Below are positions 5,702-7,378 of a stretch of 7,378 bases of DNA, piece by piece. Position 1 is the first letter of the stretch, and every line of letters begins with the position of its first letter. Position numbers and translations under genes: made by a program. The DNA is from Chloroflexota bacterium (GTDB taxonomy: Bacteria > Chloroflexota > Limnocylindria > Limnocylindrales > CSP1-4). The notes beneath the pieces were generated by a model that was not told the origin of the DNA, ran no database searches, and saw only the letters and a program-made list of their open reading frames with translations. Location: assembly GCA_030271555.1 (NCBI GenBank), contig JARXKQ010000048.1, positions 1-7,378 on the forward strand, in the 5' to 3' direction.

Positions 5702-6628
5702 GTGTCTGAGCCATCGCTTTGGTTAATTCTTGCGGTCGTGATCGGCGGCCTGCTGGCGCTGGACCTGCTCGTCTTCCAACGCAATGCGCATGCCGTCTCA
5801 CTGCGCGAAGCGGCCTTGTGGTCGTTCGTGTGGATCGGCCTGGGACTGGGCTTCGGCGCTCTCGTGTGGGCATGGCGTGGACCTGAATCGGGCGAGGCCT
5901 ATCTGGCTGGGTATGCCATCGAGAAGGCACTGTCGATGGACAACGTCTTCCTGTTCGCGATGATCTTCAGCTACTTCGCCGTCCCGGCTCAGTACCAGCA
6001 TCGGCTTCTCTTCTGGGGCGTGCTGGGGGCAATCGTGTTCCGGGCCGTTTTCATCGTTGCCGGCGCATCGCTTCTGGAAGCGTTCCACTGGACGATCTAC
6101 ATCTTCGGCTTGGTCCTGCTGGTCACTGGGTGGCGCATGGCGCGCGCGCAGGGCCACGGGATCGACCCGCAACGTAACCCAGTGCTGCGTGCGTTGCGGC
6201 GCCTATTGCCCGTTAGCGACACCTACTCCGGCCAGCGCTTCTTCGTCCGTCACGCCGGCAGGCTGATGGCCACGCCGCTGTTGGCCGTGCTCGTCGTAGT
6301 CGAGACGAGCGACGTGCTGTTCGCGATCGACTCGATCCCGGCGATCTTCGCCATAACCACGAACCCGTTCATCGTCTTCAGCTCGAATGCCTTCGCAATC
6401 CTGGGGTTGCGTTCGCTCTACTTCCTGCTGGCGGGCATGATCGACCGTTTCGCCTACATCAAGATTGGCCTATCGGCGCTGCTCGTCTTCGCCGGCATCA
6501 AGATCCTGATCAGTGACCTGGTCAAGATCCCGGTCGGCCTGTCGCTCGGCGTTATCGTCGCCATCCTCGGTGTGACGATCGCGGCTTCGCTCTGGAAGAC
6601 TCGGGCCAGGCGGACGGAGGGAGTCTGA
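5702..6628 (+). CDS. TerC/Alx-family integral membrane protein, putative manganese exporter
   Basis: A 308-residue polytopic membrane protein of the TerC family. About eight or nine hydrophobic segments are visible, with the first at residues 7-25. Family signatures are the acidic Asp21 in the first helix (LALDLLVFQ), [20 protein letters not shown] (70-89) and [19 protein letters not shown] (201-219), followed by [20 protein letters not shown] (221-240). The intramembrane acidic residues are thought to form the metal path. Characterised members export Mn2+ (Alx, MntP-like roles) or help load secreted metalloenzymes; the name TerC comes from tellurite resistance. The cytoplasmic loop at about 146-185 is basic. 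GTG 5702 follows AAGGAG with a 5-base gap. The riboswitch upstream strongly favours a manganese homeostasis role over tellurite resistance. It stands alone in its transcript unless it reads through into glyS, 61 bases downstream. Confidence 0.95.
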   Translation: MSEPSLWLILAVVIGGLLALDLLVFQRNAHAVSLREAALWSFVWIGLGLGFGALVWAWRGPESGEAYLAGYAIEKALSMDNVFLFAMIFSYFAVPAQYQHRLLFWGVLGAIVFRAVFIVAGASLLEAFHWTIYIFGLVLLVTGWRMARAQGHGIDPQRNPVLRALRRLLPVSDTYSGQRFFVRHAGRLMATPLLAVLVVVETSDVLFAIDSIPAIFAITTNPFIVFSSNAFAILGLRSLYFLLAGMIDRFAYIKIGLSALLVFAGIKILISDLVKIPVGLSLGVIVAILGVTIAASLWKTRARRTEGV

Positions 6629-6679
6629 ATCCTGCGACAATCCCGGTTCACGACCGGCGATGCCACTGCCGGCGTTCCT

Positions 6680-6684
6680 GGAGG
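6680..6684 (+). promoter_or_regulatory. Ribosome binding site deciding the glyS start
   Basis: GGAGG lies 5 bases before TTG 6690 but 23 bases before ATG 6708. It therefore favours the TTG start. The in-frame ATG at 6660 has no binding site. Confidence 0.5.
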
Positions 6685-6689
6685 CCCCG

Positions 6690-7378
6690 TTGACACTCCC
6701 CAAGACCATGGATGATGCCGTCCCGTCCGTCCAGAACCTGGACACCATCGTGTCGCTTGCCAAGCGACGCGGCTTCGTCTTTCCTTCGTCCGAGATCTAC
6801 GGCGGCATCAACGCCGTCTGGGATTACGGCCCGCTGGGCGTCGAGCTGAAGAACAACGTGAAGCGCGCCTGGTGGCGGGCGATGATCCAGGAGCGCGACG
6901 ACATCGTGGGCCTCGATGCCGGCATTCTGATGCACCCGCAGGTCTGGGTGACGAGCGGGCACGTCGCCGAGTTCAGCGATCCCCTCGTGGAATGCGTCGC
7001 CAACAGCCACCGTTTCCGCCTCGATGAGCTGCCCGGTACCGAATCGATGACGGAAACCCAGAAGCGCGACCCTGGGATCGTGCAGGAGCTCGGCCTCAAG
7101 TGCCCCCAGGACGGTTCGCCGCTGGGCCCGCCGCGGCGGTTCAACCTCATGTTCAAGACGTTCATGGGCCCCGTCGAGCAGGACGCCGCGGTGATCTACT
7201 TGCGGCCCGAGACCGCGCAGGGCTCGTACGTGAACTTCAAGAACGTCCAGCAGTCGTCGCGCAAGAAGCTGCCGTTCGGCATCGCCCAGATCGGCAAGAG
7301 CTTTCGCAACGAGATCTCGCCGGGTAACTTCGTCTTCCGGATGCGCGAGTTCGAGCAGATGGAGATGCAGTACTTCGT
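6690..7378 (+). CDS. glyS: Glycyl-tRNA synthetase, class II alpha2 type, 3' partial
   Basis: Charges tRNA-Gly with glycine in the cytoplasm. The 229 visible residues cover the N-terminal half of the catalytic core. They contain [15 protein letters not shown] (25-39), [12 protein letters not shown] (45-56), [15 protein letters not shown] (88-102), the RFNLMFKT block (150-157), YLRPETAQG (170-178) and class II motif 2 within [21 protein letters not shown] (from 205). The protein runs off the right edge, so motif 3 and the anticodon-binding domain are not seen. Of the usual four zinc cysteines in the insertion, only Cys102 and Cys138 remain; the partner positions appear to be Asn105 and Asp141, so zinc binding is doubtful. 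The start is uncertain: TTG 6690 has a good GGAGG, while ATG 6708 gives an N-terminus closer to the Thermus enzyme. It may read on from terC or from an unseen promoter in the 61-base gap. Confidence 0.95.
   Translation, partial: MTLPKTMDDAVPSVQNLDTIVSLAKRRGFVFPSSEIYGGINAVWDYGPLGVELKNNVKRAWWRAMIQERDDIVGLDAGILMHPQVWVTSGHVAEFSDPLVECVANSHRFRLDELPGTESMTETQKRDPGIVQELGLKCPQDGSPLGPPRRFNLMFKTFMGPVEQDAAVIYLRPETAQGSYVNFKNVQQSSRKKLPFGIAQIGKSFRNEISPGNFVFRMREFEQMEMQYF

Noticed and set aside
6643..6657. Hairpin CCGGT-TCACG-ACCGG between terC and glyS as a terminator
   Set aside because: Only 5 base pairs and no following T-run; too weak to call.

Overview
This is a GC-rich (by eye about two-thirds G+C) bacterial chromosomal segment with tightly packed genes, frequent GTG/TTG starts and several stop/start overlaps. 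The mix of genes (RecO, a class II alpha2-type glycyl-tRNA synthetase close to its Thermus relative in several motifs, an IdsA-like short-chain prenyl synthase, a His-linked FAD oxidase) and a probable leaderless promoter suggest a Chloroflexota-like or related high-GC lineage. That assignment is inference and cannot be proven from 7.4 kb. No tRNA, rRNA, CRISPR array, insertion sequence or phage gene was seen.

Left part (1-2641). A cupredoxin-type protein, cut off at its 5' end, runs rightwards and converges, with an 11-base gap, on a leftward three-gene operon. In transcription order this operon is a polyprenyl (probably GGPP-type) diphosphate synthase, a six-helix membrane protein of unknown family and a small SRPBCC/AHSA1-fold protein. 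Its genes overlap by 4 and 8 bases, so they are very probably co-translated. A good sigma70-like promoter places the transcription start at the ATG of the synthase, suggesting a leaderless mRNA.

Middle part (2645-5499). A short divergent promoter region separates that operon from a rightward group: recO (DNA repair), a berberine-bridge-type FAD oxidase joined to recO by a GTGA overlap, and a 186-residue secreted protein of no recognised family. A strong intrinsic terminator follows.

Right part (5535-7378). A well-formed promoter fires into a yybP-ykoY-type manganese riboswitch leader that precedes a TerC/Alx-family membrane protein. The end of the aptamer can pair either with the aptamer's own 5' end (P1) or with the Shine-Dalgarno sequence of terC, which predicts a metal-on translational switch. 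The window ends inside glyS, which encodes glycyl-tRNA synthetase.

I see no new multi-gene defence or mobile system. The most interesting items are the complete promoter-riboswitch-terC unit with a readable switching mechanism, the back-to-back promoters whose -35 boxes overlap, the synthase/membrane/SRPBCC operon and the orphan secreted protein.
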